Shown: one piece after another, positions 1 to 6,370 of the stretch
Layout: every line of letters starts with the position of its first letter
Position numbering within the stretch: the stretch's first letter is position 1
Origin: Bacillota bacterium
GTDB taxonomy: Bacteria; Bacillota; Clostridia; Christensenellales; CAG-138
Length of the DNA stretch: 11,467 nucleotides
Assembly (NCBI GenBank): GCA_016288175.1
Contig: JAEEYN010000038.1
Coordinates: 1 to 11,467 of the forward strand
Reading direction: 5' to 3'
Made by a program: the position numbers and the translations under genes
Notes under the pieces: generated by a model
Database searches by the model: none
Told to the model about the DNA's origin: nothing
The model's input: the letters and a program-made list of their open reading frames with translations, nothing else

Positions 1-52
1 AAAGCCGCCGAGACGGCGGGATATATCTTCATACAGATCGTATCAATAAGTA

Positions 53-79
53 AAACGGCCTTGCAAATCGGGGCCGTTT
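53..79. terminator. Inverted repeat overlapping the queT -35 region; possible end of an upstream transcript
   Basis: AAACGGCC (53-60) is exactly complementary to GGCCGTTT (72-79), with an 11-base loop that contains the queT -35 hexamer. On the plus strand the stem runs into TTTCTGTT, a weak U-tract. On the minus strand it runs into TTTTAC. It could be the terminator of a gene to the left of the window, or a site that modulates the queT promoter. A second small hairpin (CCGCC 5-9 with GGCGG 15-19) lies at the window edge, and nothing else is visible in 1-52. Confidence 0.4.
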
Positions 80-89
80 CTGTTATAAT
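61..89 (+). promoter_or_regulatory. queT promoter (sigma-A type, extended -10)
   Basis: TTGCAA (61-66) and a perfect TATAAT (84-89) are separated by 17 bp. A TG at 81-82 gives an extended -10. The predicted start, about 7 bases after the -10, falls at 96-97, so the RNA would begin right at the first stem of the preQ1 riboswitch. Confidence 0.85.
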
Positions 90-96
90 GCCGCCC

Positions 97-169
97 GTGA
101 GTTCGTGACCATCCTCACCGAAGCGCGGAAAATCCATAAGATCCGCGCCGAAAAAACAAAACTACGGAG
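97..169 (+). promoter_or_regulatory. preQ1 riboswitch, preQ1-III-like, controlling queT translation
   Basis: The leader shows GTGAG (97-101) paired with CTCAC (114-118) around the 12-base loop TTCGTGACCATC. A second hairpin follows, GCGCGGA (123-129) with TCCGCGC (142-148), then an A-rich strand (151-161), then CTACGGAG (162-169). Loop bases 102-107 can pair with 163-168 (U-A, U-G, C-G, G-C, U-A, G-U), forming an H-type pseudoknot that covers the GGAG ribosome binding site 8 bases before the queT ATG. A preQ1-I-like core interrupted by an extra hairpin before the A-rich strand is the arrangement known for preQ1-III RNAs, which sit upstream of queT in Clostridia. Ligand-induced pseudoknot formation would block translation. 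The class assignment is from memory of the architecture. The pairing itself is visible in the sequence. Confidence 0.75.
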
Positions 170-177
170 AAAAACAA

Positions 178-714
178 ATGAGAAAAAAAACCACCCAATT
201 CATCACGACCGCAGCGATCGTCGCGGCGCTCTACACCGTTCTGACCCTGCTCACAAACCTCATACCCCCGATCGGCGGCGTTTTCCAGTTCCGCCTTGCG
301 GAAGCGATGTGCATCCTTCCGATGTTCACGCCCGCCGCGATGCCCGGACTTGCGCTCGGCTGCCTGCTGACGAATATCATCACCGGCGCCGGGATCTATG
401 ACGTTGTTTTCGGCACCCTCGCGACTGCGCTCGGCGCCGTGATCTCCTTCATTCTCGCCTATCGCAGGAACGATATCACAGGCGGCAGATTCACCCTCCG
501 CGCGATCCTTGCGGCGATCCCGCCGGTGGTTACAAACGCGCTGCTTATCCCGATCGTGATCATGAAGGTCAGCGAGATCCCGTTCACGGCGGGGACCTAC
601 TTCGCTTTTGCGTTCGACGTCGCGTGGGGCGAGCTTATCTGCGCCGGCGTGCTCGGCGTCGCGCTCGCGTTCGTGCTGCGGCCGTATATCAAGAAAATGC
701 TCGAGAAAAAATAA
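178..714 (+). CDS. queT: QueT family queuosine-precursor transporter (ECF S component)
   Basis: This is a 178-residue, highly hydrophobic protein with about five to six membrane segments, the usual size of an ECF substrate-binding subunit. The conserved stretch around residues 36-66 (FQFRLAEAMCILPMF, then PGLALGCLLTNI) is characteristic of the QueT family. QueT proteins import queuosine precursors (preQ0, preQ1 or queuine) for tRNA wobble-base modification. The start is the ATG 8 bases after GGAG, which is held inside the upstream preQ1 riboswitch, and this regulation supports the substrate. No EcfA or EcfT lies next to it, so it probably shares an energizing module encoded elsewhere. The module at 3777-6349 is dedicated to another operon but could in principle be shared. 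The gene is monocistronic, with its own promoter and terminator. Confidence 0.93.
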   Translation: MRKKTTQFITTAAIVAALYTVLTLLTNLIPPIGGVFQFRLAEAMCILPMFTPAAMPGLALGCLLTNIITGAGIYDVVFGTLATALGAVISFILAYRRNDITGGRFTLRAILAAIPPVVTNALLIPIVIMKVSEIPFTAGTYFAFAFDVAWGELICAGVLGVALAFVLRPYIKKMLEKK

Positions 715-740
715 GCCGGAACCGAACCGGAGATCAAAAC

Positions 741-771
741 GCTGCAGGCGCCTGCGCCGGCAGCTTTTTTT
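741..771 (+). terminator. Intrinsic terminator of queT
   Basis: GCTGC (741-745) pairs with GCAGC (760-764). After one A/G mismatch, GGC (747-749) pairs with GCC (756-758). The stem is followed directly by seven T residues (765-771). It lies 26 bases after the queT stop. Confidence 0.85.
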
Positions 772-802
772 ATCCGGCAGCTTCGAAACCGCAAAAAAAC
801 CA

Positions 803-831
803 TTGCAGGACCGGTGCTTCTGCGTTATAAT
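803..831 (+). promoter_or_regulatory. Promoter of the thioredoxin-dockerin gene
   Basis: TTGCAG (803-808) and a perfect TATAAT (826-831) are spaced by 17 bp. The expected start is near 838, giving a leader of about 38 bases with an AAAGGATGGA ribosome binding region (861-870) before the ATG at 876. Confidence 0.8.
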
Positions 832-875
832 TGATTCGCAGGCACTAACTGCAATATTTGAAAGGATGGAAGAAA

Positions 876-1646
876 ATGAAAAAGATTCTCTCACTGATTC
901 TCGCTTTTATGCTCGCCGCGCTGCCGCTCACTGTCGTTTCAGCGAAGACGGAAATGCCCGACCGCGACAACAACGCTGTCGGCATGGATATCTCCGGCTT
1001 TGTGACGACCGATTTCGACGGCAACACCGTTACAGGCGATATCTTCTCTCAAAATACCCTGACTGTCGTCAATTTCTGGGCAACCTGGTGCGGCCCCTGC
1101 CGTCAGGAGATCCCGTATTTCCAGCAGCTGCATGAGACCTACAGCGCAACTCCCGAGAACGACGTTATGATGCTCGGTGCGCTGCTGCTCGTCAACGGTT
1201 CGACCGTTGCGGGCGCCCGCCCGATCCTCGCGAATGCAGGAGCGGATTATCCCGAGGTCGTGCAGTGCGATACCTTTATTGACGTTCTGATGGCGACCGC
1301 GGATGAAAGCGGCTCCGTATACATTCCGCAGACGGTCATCGTTGATCGCAACGGCGTGATCCGCGACCATGTTGTCGGCTCCTTCCCGAGCTATAACGAG
1401 CTCGCGAACTGGGTCGCCGGCTGGCTGGAGATCCTGAGCGAAGAGGATCCCCCGGCGCCCGTGCTCGTCGGCGACGCAAACGGGGACGGCAGCATCGATG
1501 TTTCGGATGCGCTGATGATCCTTCGTATGGCGATGGGGATCATGCCGGTCGATAACGTCGCCCTTGTCGACATAAACGACAACGGCTCCGTGGACGTCGG
1601 CGACGCCGTAACCGTACTGCGCATCGCGATGGGTCTTGTATCATAA
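876..1646 (+). CDS. Secreted thioredoxin-fold (TlpA/ResA-like) protein with C-terminal type I dockerin
   Basis: The product has 256 residues. Residues 1-23 form a signal peptide (basic start, hydrophobic core, VSA before the cut). Residues about 35-190 form a TlpA/ResA-like thioredoxin domain with the redox motif WCGPC (71-75) and the cis-proline loop YIPQT (P151). Residues 198-256 form a dockerin with two calcium-binding repeats: DANGDGSIDVSDA, then DINDNGSVDVGDA, each followed by an LRxAMG helix. It should act outside the membrane as a thiol-disulfide reductant or isomerase and dock onto a cohesin-bearing partner. The ATG at 876 is chosen because AAAGGA precedes it at proper spacing and the signal peptide starts there. 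The TTG at 858 would add six residues ahead of it without a ribosome binding site. The gene is monocistronic. No cohesin is present in the window, so the docking partner is unknown. Confidence 0.9.
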   Translation: MKKILSLILAFMLAALPLTVVSAKTEMPDRDNNAVGMDISGFVTTDFDGNTVTGDIFSQNTLTVVNFWATWCGPCRQEIPYFQQLHETYSATPENDVMMLGALLLVNGSTVAGARPILANAGADYPEVVQCDTFIDVLMATADESGSVYIPQTVIVDRNGVIRDHVVGSFPSYNELANWVAGWLEILSEEDPPAPVLVGDANGDGSIDVSDALMILRMAMGIMPVDNVALVDINDNGSVDVGDAVTVLRIAMGLVS

Positions 1647-1657
1647 ACCGCAAAGGC

Positions 1658-1694
1658 AAATGCGCTCCGTCCGAGAGGCCGGGGCGCATTTTTT
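1658..1694 (+). terminator. Intrinsic terminator of the thioredoxin-dockerin gene
   Basis: The stem 1659-1669 pairs with 1680-1690 (AATGCGCTCCG with CGGGGCGCATT, one G-U pair) around a 10-base loop, and the T-run extends to 1694. It begins 12 bases after the stop. The same dyad lies behind the convergent MerR gene. In that direction one pair is lost and the T-run is poor (ATTTGCC), so bidirectional use is only possible. Confidence 0.85.
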
Positions 1695-1723
1695 CGTTGA
1701 TCATCCTGCATTATCAAAACAGT

Positions 1724-2458
1724 TCAGTGCGTTTTCTTTCCCTTCGCGCGGATCGCTTCCCGGACGAAGTCGGCGGTGCCTTCGCCGCCCGCCGCGTCGA
1801 TATTCTTTTTGAAACGTTCGTCAGCGGCGTACATCTCGCCGAGACCCGCAAGGATCTCATCGGTGCAGTTATAGAAATTCTCCGTGATGAAGCTTTGGAG
1901 CGAGCGGACCGCCGCCTGCGCCTTCTCGCCCGCGGGATCGTCGCCGCGAAGAGCGCCGAACGCCGAGAAGCGCCGCATCAGCTTTTCACCTGCGGCACCA
2001 ATCGCCGCCGCGCCGTTTTTTTCGAGGTTCGCCCCGTATTCCGCGTAAGCGGGAGTATCGCCCCATTTTTTCTTCGCTTCACGGGCGTATTGTCCGTATT
2101 CTTCGTTTTTGAAAGCGGAAAGATCCATTGCCGTATCTCCTTTCTCAAGCATTGTTTTTGTTTGTTCTATGATCTCATCCAGCCGCTTCCGCCGCAGCTT
2201 AAGCAGCTGCAGTTGGCCCCGCAGCGCTTCCTTAGCGTCATACGCCGGGTTTTCGAGGATCCGCTTGATTTCGGCGAGAGGAAATTCAAGCTCGCGGAAG
2301 AGCAGGATCTGCGCCAGACGGAAGAGCGACGCGTCGTCATAAAGCCTGTAGCCCGCGTCCGTCACGGCGGCGGGGCGGAGCAGACCGATCGCGTCGTAAT
2401 GGTGCAGCGCGCGGATGCTTACGCCGGTGAGTTTGCAGACTTCGCTGACTGTCAACAT
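1724..2458 (-). CDS. MerR family regulator with C-terminal TipAS-type ligand-binding domain
   Basis: The product has 244 residues. The first 68 or so are a MerR winged helix-turn-helix (begins MLTVSEVCKLTGVS, then IRALHHYDAIGLLRP and GYRLYDD). Residues about 70-110 form the dimerization coiled coil (lysine, arginine, leucine-rich). Residues about 120-244 match the alpha-helical TipAS fold in length and pattern (KNEEYGQYAREAKKKWGDT near the start, TENFYNCTDEILAGLGEMY further on). TipA-type regulators bind hydrophobic or thiopeptide-like drugs and activate efflux or resistance genes by untwisting a promoter with an over-long spacer. The start ATG has AAGGAGG (2467-2473) at 8-base spacing. The only visible target is its own promoter, so autoregulation is likely. 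No efflux gene adjoins it, so the wider regulon is unknown. Confidence 0.9.
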   Translation of the reverse strand: MLTVSEVCKLTGVSIRALHHYDAIGLLRPAAVTDAGYRLYDDASLFRLAQILLFRELEFPLAEIKRILENPAYDAKEALRGQLQLLKLRRKRLDEIIEQTKTMLEKGDTAMDLSAFKNEEYGQYAREAKKKWGDTPAYAEYGANLEKNGAAAIGAAGEKLMRRFSAFGALRGDDPAGEKAQAAVRSLQSFITENFYNCTDEILAGLGEMYAADERFKKNIDAAGGEGTADFVREAIRAKGKKTH

Positions 2459-2481
2459 TGCTTTCGCCTCCTTACGCCGGT

Positions 2482-2512
2482 ATTATAAACCCTCACGCAG
2501 CGTCAGAGTCAA
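2482..2512 (-). promoter_or_regulatory. MerR-type promoter and operator of the TipAS regulator gene
   Basis: Read on the minus strand, TTGACT (2507-2512) and a perfect TATAAT (2482-2487) are separated by 19 bp instead of 17. This over-long spacer is the hallmark of promoters activated by MerR proteins. The spacer region carries an imperfect dyad: CCCTCACGC (2490-2498) and GCGTCAGAG (2500-2508), with 7 of 9 positions symmetric around base 2499. It overlaps the space between the hexamers as MerR operators do. Confidence 0.8.
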
Positions 2513-2538
2513 GAGAAAATTAAAAATTATCGGAAAAC

Positions 2539-2565
2539 AAAAACGGGGCTGCTTACGCAGTCCCG
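2539..2565 (-). terminator. Intrinsic terminator of rpmE
   Basis: On the minus strand CGGGACTGC (2557-2565) pairs with GCAGCCCCG (2544-2552), with one mismatch, around the tetraloop GTAA, followed by five T residues (2539-2543). It lies 19 bases after the rpmE stop and ahead of the promoter of the MerR gene. Confidence 0.85.
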
Positions 2566-2583
2566 ATCTTCCCTGTATTGCGA

Positions 2584-2784
2584 TTACTTCATGCCGTAAC
2601 GCTTCTTGAACTTATCCACGCGTCCGCCGCTGTCGACCAGCTTCTGACGGCCGGTGTAGAAGGGGTGGCACTTGGAGCAGATTTCGACCTTGAGCTCGCC
2701 CTTGACGGAACCGCTCTTGAAGGTCTCACCGCATGCACAGCGAACGATGCTCTCGCCGTAGGAAGGATGGATGTCCTTTTTCAT
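2584..2784 (-). CDS. rpmE: 50S ribosomal protein L31, zinc-binding form
   Basis: This is a 66-residue protein, the standard L31 length. It begins MKKDIHPSYG and ends near KFKKRYGMK, with the family block HPFYTGRQKLVDSGGRV in the C-terminal half. Cys16, Cys18, Cys36 and Cys39 (CAC and CSKC) are the zinc ligands of the C+ type. It forms part of the bridge between the large and small ribosomal subunits. The ATG at 2784 is chosen over upstream in-frame starts because AGGAG precedes it by about 7 bases and the L31 fold begins exactly there. It is transcribed alone, from its own promoter to its own terminator. Confidence 0.98.
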   Translation of the reverse strand: MKKDIHPSYGESIVRCACGETFKSGSVKGELKVEICSKCHPFYTGRQKLVDSGGRVDKFKKRYGMK

Positions 2785-2862
2785 AGCTTTCTCCTGAATT
2801 TTTGGGCCGGGCACCGCCCCGCCGCAGAACTCTTGACGATGTGACAGCATCACCAAGGCAAA
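2785..2862 (-). promoter_or_regulatory. rpmE 5' leader, possible autoregulatory RNA
   Basis: The leader of about 75 bases contains GATG/CATC and GGGC/GCCC mini-stems (minus strand) before the AGGAG site. Ribosomal protein leader RNAs are known for L31 in several phyla, including Firmicutes. I cannot confirm a match to that consensus by eye. Confidence 0.3.
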
Positions 2863-2866
2863 CGCT

Positions 2867-2896
2867 ATTCTATCATAGACGAAAATAAAAAAGCAA
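2867..2896 (-). promoter_or_regulatory. rpmE promoter
   Basis: On the minus strand TTGCTT (2891-2896) and TAGAAT (2867-2872) are 18 bp apart, with TG one base before the -10 (extended -10). Long T/A tracts upstream could serve as an UP element. It starts just behind the candidate terminator of the cobalamin operon. Confidence 0.65.
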
Positions 2897-2906
2897 GCCA
2901 AAAAGC

Positions 2907-2947
2907 AAAAAAACCGCAATATATTTTGAAAAACCGAAAAATCGCGG
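2907..2947 (-). terminator. Candidate intrinsic terminator of the cobalamin operon
   Basis: In the minus-strand RNA, CCGCGAU (2941-2947) can pair with AUUGCGG (2914-2920), seven pairs including one G-U. UUUU/AAAA pairing inside the loop may help, and seven U residues follow directly (2907-2913). It starts 24 bases after the stop of the S-component gene. The loop is large and the stem modest, so this is less certain than the other terminators. Confidence 0.55.
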
Positions 2948-2970
2948 AGGAAACGGGAAAATCGGAAGGT

Positions 2971-3777
2971 TCAGCGGAAAACGCCGTGCTTGAGTTTGAT
3001 CCTCGCGAGCTTGTTGAGGAGCGGTTTCGCGAGGACGAGAAGGAAGAAAGCCGTCGCGCCGGCAAGGATCAGGTTGAGCGGCAAACCGGAAGCGAAGGCG
3101 GCGGTGAAAGCCGCGATATTGAGGGCCTTCCCCGCCATGAAAACATAGGCGCTGTCCATGATCAGCCCGTAAACGAGCACGCTCGCCGCCGCGCCGAAGA
3201 GGATCAGCAGGAAAAGCTGCAGTTTTGTTTTGATCTCGCTGCGGAAAAGGATCCCGGCGAGGAAGCCGACAAGACCGAGCGCGAACATCTGGTAGGGCGT
3301 CCACGGGCCCTGGCCGAAGAACATATTGGAAACGAACGCCGTGAGCGCGCCGGTGACGAACCCCGCTTCGAAGCCTAGGGAACAGCCGGCGATGATCACG
3401 ATCGCGACGACGGGCTTGAACTGCGGCAGCATATAGAACGCCGCGCGTCCGGCAACGCCGAGGGCGACCATCACGGCGATCAGCGTCAGCTCCCTTGCGC
3501 GGGGGCGGCGCTTTTCGAAAACAAGCAGGAACGGCAGCACCGAGAAAAGGATGATCAGCGCGGAGACGATGTAAAACTGCCTGTCCTGCCAGCCGAGCAT
3601 GCCGACGGCGATCACCGACGGCACGAAAACGAGAAGCAGCACGGCCGTCACGGTCCGGCGAAGGCGCGCGCGCTTCCTGTCCGCCTCGTCCTGCTCCCGG
3701 CGGAGCTGTTCGGCGGCGCGGATGCGGTCCTCGCGAAGCGTCGGCGCGATATTCGGTTTTGCCGCAAGGTCGGTCAT
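2971..3777 (-). CDS. ECF transporter S component (predicted corrinoid-specific subunit)
   Basis: The product has 268 residues. Residues 1-42 are a charged cytoplasmic segment rich in Arg, Glu and Gln. Two extra hydrophobic helices follow (about 43-62 and 69-87). A typical six-helix S-component core spans about 95-255, with the motif GQGPWTPYQMFALGLVG (155-171) and small-residue helices that can contact EcfT. S components bind the vitamin and topple in the membrane to release it. The start ATG overlaps the stop of the upstream ATPase gene by one base (TAATG), so translation is coupled. With EcfA and EcfT directly upstream it completes a dedicated (group I) ECF importer. Cobalamin or another corrinoid is inferred from the riboswitch and the transcobalamin-like genes of the operon, not from residues in this protein. 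The N-terminal extension is longer than in minimal S components. Confidence 0.85.
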   Translation of the reverse strand: MTDLAAKPNIAPTLREDRIRAAEQLRREQDEADRKRARLRRTVTAVLLLVFVPSVIAVGMLGWQDRQFYIVSALIILFSVLPFLLVFEKRRPRARELTLIAVMVALGVAGRAAFYMLPQFKPVVAIVIIAGCSLGFEAGFVTGALTAFVSNMFFGQGPWTPYQMFALGLVGFLAGILFRSEIKTKLQLFLLILFGAAASVLVYGLIMDSAYVFMAGKALNIAAFTAAFASGLPLNLILAGATAFFLLVLAKPLLNKLARIKLKHGVFR

Positions 3778-5471
3778 TATTCGTTCGGTTTGCCGCCGAG
3801 AGCGGCGATGATCTCGTTCGCGGTCACAGCGCCGGGAAGAATGCCGCGGGCGATGCGTCCTGCCGCTGTGGTATAGAAGCTGTTGCCCGCGAGAACATCG
3901 CGCGGGGTGCCTTCGGCGATCACGCCGCCGTCGAAGAACATCGCAAGGCGGTCGGCATACTCGGCGCAGAATTCGATATCGTGGGAAACGAGCACGACGG
4001 CGGTGCCCTCCGCGCAAAGCTTCCGCAGGAGTGCACCGAAACGCGCCTTGAAGAAGGCGTCCATGCCCTTTGTCGCTTCATCGAGGAAGAGCACGCGGGG
4101 GCGTGGCAGAAGCAGCTTCGCGATCGCCGCGCGCTGCAGTTCGCCGCCGCTGATATCATAGGGATTGCTGTCCAATATCGGCCCGAGCTCCATCAGCTCC
4201 GCGACTTCGTCAAGGCGGGAGGGTTCGAGCTTAAAGCGCTTCACAACGGCGTTCAGCTCCTCGCGGATGCTGTCCTTAACGAAGCTGAGCCGCGGATTCT
4301 GGAAAAGCACGGCGACCGTTTCGCCGAGGCGCTTTGTTTCGGGGATCGAAAAGATGCTTTTGCCTTCGAAAAGGACCTTTCCGCGATAGGGGCGGTACAG
4401 CCCGCTTGCGGCCATGATCGCGGTCGTTTTGCCCGCGCCGTTGCCGCCCATGATGCAGAAAAGTTCGCCTTCGCGGACGGAAAGGTCAGCGCCCTTGAGG
4501 ATATCCGGCGCGCTGCGTTCATAGCGGAAATAAACCTCGCGCATTTCGAGGAGGGGTTTTTTGGCTTTGTACTCCGCCTTTTCGGCTCTCGGAACCTTCC
4601 CGCCGGATGATGTCTCGGGGAAAAGAGCCGTTTCGCAGGCGCCGACCCGCTTTTCGAGCCAGCTGCGGCCTTCGCGGACGGTGAGAGGCGCTTCGGTTTC
4701 GTTATCCCCGCTGCAGGAGGCAAAGCAGGTCATCGCCGTCGGAAGCACGGCCGCGAACTCCGGCGCTGTGCTGAAGATTTTTGCGCAGCTGCGCGGAGTG
4801 CCGGAATAAAAGATCCCGCCGCCGCGCATGAAAACGACCTCGTCCACGAGCGGGAAAAGCGCTTCGGTGCGGTGCTCGGTCACGATGATCGTCGTTCCGA
4901 GCTCTGTATTTATCCGCTTCAGCGTATCGAAGAACTCGCCTGCGGCGATCGGGTCGAGCTGGGAGGTCGGCTCATCGAGAAGCAGGAGCTTCGGCTGCAT
5001 GACCATCACCGCCGCAAGGCACAGAAGCTGCTTCTGGCCGCCGGAAAGCTCCGAAACGTTTTTGTTGTACCAGCTTTGAATGCCGAAGAAATTCGCCATC
5101 TCCGCCACGCGTACGCGCATCGTCCGCTGGTCGGTGCCGAGGTTTTCGAGGCCGAACGCGAGCTCGTGCCAGACCTTATCCGTCATGATCTGCATTTCGG
5201 GATCCTGCATCACGAAGCCGATCTCCGCAGCCTGACGCCTTTCCGGAAGGGCTTCGATGGGCTCGCCTTCGAAGAACACGGCGCCGCCGACCCTGCCGTA
5301 AGGCGCGATGGCGGGCTTCAGCCGCCGCAGAAGGGTCGATTTTCCGCAGCCGGAAGGTCCGGCGATCAGCACGAAGGAACCCTCCCGAACGGTCAGGTCG
5401 ACGCCGGTCAGGGCAAGTCTGTCGGTACCGGGATAGGTGAAACTCAGATTTTGGATCTCAACAAGCGCCAT
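3777..5471 (-). CDS. Fused double ECF ATPase (EcfA1-EcfA2 type)
   Basis: The product has 564 residues with two complete ABC ATPase domains in one chain. Domain 1: Walker A GPSGCGKST (38-46), Q-loop Gln89, signature LSGGQ (142-146), Walker B LLLLDE (162-167), switch His200. A linker of roughly 260-300 follows. Domain 2: Walker A GGNGAGKTT (342-350), Q-loop Gln391, signature ISGGE (440-444), Walker B VLFLDE (460-465), switch His497. Both catalytic glutamates are present, so both sites look active. It powers the ECF importer on the cytoplasmic face, through EcfT. ATG 5471 lies inside the end of ecfT (28-base overlap) with GAGG about 8 bases ahead. Separate EcfA1 and EcfA2 proteins are the more common arrangement. 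Confidence 0.95.
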   Translation of the reverse strand: MALVEIQNLSFTYPGTDRLALTGVDLTVREGSFVLIAGPSGCGKSTLLRRLKPAIAPYGRVGGAVFFEGEPIEALPERRQAAEIGFVMQDPEMQIMTDKVWHELAFGLENLGTDQRTMRVRVAEMANFFGIQSWYNKNVSELSGGQKQLLCLAAVMVMQPKLLLLDEPTSQLDPIAAGEFFDTLKRINTELGTTIIVTEHRTEALFPLVDEVVFMRGGGIFYSGTPRSCAKIFSTAPEFAAVLPTAMTCFASCSGDNETEAPLTVREGRSWLEKRVGACETALFPETSSGGKVPRAEKAEYKAKKPLLEMREVYFRYERSAPDILKGADLSVREGELFCIMGGNGAGKTTAIMAASGLYRPYRGKVLFEGKSIFSIPETKRLGETVAVLFQNPRLSFVKDSIREELNAVVKRFKLEPSRLDEVAELMELGPILDSNPYDISGGELQRAAIAKLLLPRPRVLFLDEATKGMDAFFKARFGALLRKLCAEGTAVVLVSHDIEFCAEYADRLAMFFDGGVIAEGTPRDVLAGNSFYTTAAGRIARGILPGAVTANEIIAALGGKPNE

Positions 5472-6349
5472 TTTACAGCCTCTTCAAGATACATGATGGT
5501 CGGAATGAGCAGCACAAGCGCATAGACGGCGCAGGCGGCGATGAAAAGCGGAGAGAAATCGTTCAGTTGGAACGAGGGGAAGAACCGGACGGAGAAAACG
5601 CGGAACGCGGCGGCAAGGCCCGTCAGGAGGATCCCGGCGGCGATCGCTCCGCCGACGGCGGCGTCGCGGCTGTCGAAGCGGTAATTCGCGAAGCTGCGCC
5701 GCGGATGCAGGCCGTAGCCCCTCGCGCGCATCGAATCCGCCGTTGTGACGGAGCTTTCGAGCGCCCAGGTGATCAGCGCGGAGAGTGTCGAAAGCCCGCT
5801 GCGCGCTTTTTTGAAGATATTGCGGCTCGAAGCGTCGCTGCCCGCGCCGCGCCGGGCGAGGGCGATCCTGCCCGCCTGCTTTGTGAAAAGCGGAACAAAG
5901 CGAAGCGCCATGGATATGATCAGCGAAAGCGACGGCGCGAGGCGGCCTGTCAGATAAACGATCTTGTCGGCGGTGAACACCGCGTTGAAACAGGCGAACC
6001 ATGTGATCACGGTGCCGAGCATCAGCGCCGACGCCGCGCCGTATATGATCGATTCGAGGGTTATAGGATTATAACGTAAATAGAAAAGGATCGTCACTCC
6101 GCCGTGGTTGAAGAGGGGATTCAGTATCGCCGTCAGGATCATCACGGGGAGCACGAATTTCAAAAGAAGGCCGAATGCCTTCCTGCCGCGGAGCAGAAAA
6201 AGCCAGACAAGCGCAGCGAAAAAAGAAATGCCCGTCAGCACAGGGTGCATCAGGAGCATCGACATAATGAGAGCAAAGGCAAAGAAAACGAACGCGATGA
6301 TCGGGTTCACCGTTGAAAAGCTGTCTCTTTGTTCGGTTTCGTATGCCAT
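5444..6349 (-). CDS. ecfT: EcfT transmembrane coupling protein of ECF transporter
   Basis: The product has 301 residues and about six hydrophobic helices: four in the first 150 residues, two after about 230. The cytoplasmic coupling-helix region between them carries the Ala-Arg motifs expected in EcfT: ARR at 165-167 and ARG at 209-211 (inside SMRARGYGL). These insert into grooves of the two EcfA domains and transmit ATP hydrolysis to the S component. It begins 21 bases after the DUF4430 lipoprotein gene and overlaps the ATPase gene by 28 bases. No clear ribosome binding site precedes the ATG (the upstream sequence is AATTAAAATATAAAA). Even so, this start gives a sensible N-terminus and no better in-frame start exists. 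Confidence 0.92.
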   Translation of the reverse strand: MAYETEQRDSFSTVNPIIAFVFFAFALIMSMLLMHPVLTGISFFAALVWLFLLRGRKAFGLLLKFVLPVMILTAILNPLFNHGGVTILFYLRYNPITLESIIYGAASALMLGTVITWFACFNAVFTADKIVYLTGRLAPSLSLIISMALRFVPLFTKQAGRIALARRGAGSDASSRNIFKKARSGLSTLSALITWALESSVTTADSMRARGYGLHPRRSFANYRFDSRDAAVGGAIAAGILLTGLAAAFRVFSVRFFPSFQLNDFSPLFIAACAVYALVLLIPTIMYLEEAVKWRLLRSKI

Positions 6350-6370
6350 TTTTATATTTTAATTGAAGTA

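Noticed and set aside
1..20. Hairpin at the left edge as a terminator
   Set aside because: CCGCC/GGCGG forms a five-pair stem but is followed by GATATATC rather than a T-run, and the gene it would serve is outside the window.
858..875. TTG start for the thioredoxin-dockerin gene
   Set aside because: It would lie inside the ribosome binding region of the ATG at 876 and has no site of its own.
115..894. Long minus-strand reading frame opposite queT
   Set aside because: It runs across a riboswitch, a terminator and a promoter of the plus strand, has Arg/Glu/Gly-biased composition typical of antisense frames in GC-rich DNA, and has no ribosome binding site.
3759..4610. Long plus-strand frame opposite the ECF ATPase
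   Set aside because: It lies antisense to a protein with all ABC motifs intact, has no ribosome binding site and no recognizable domain.
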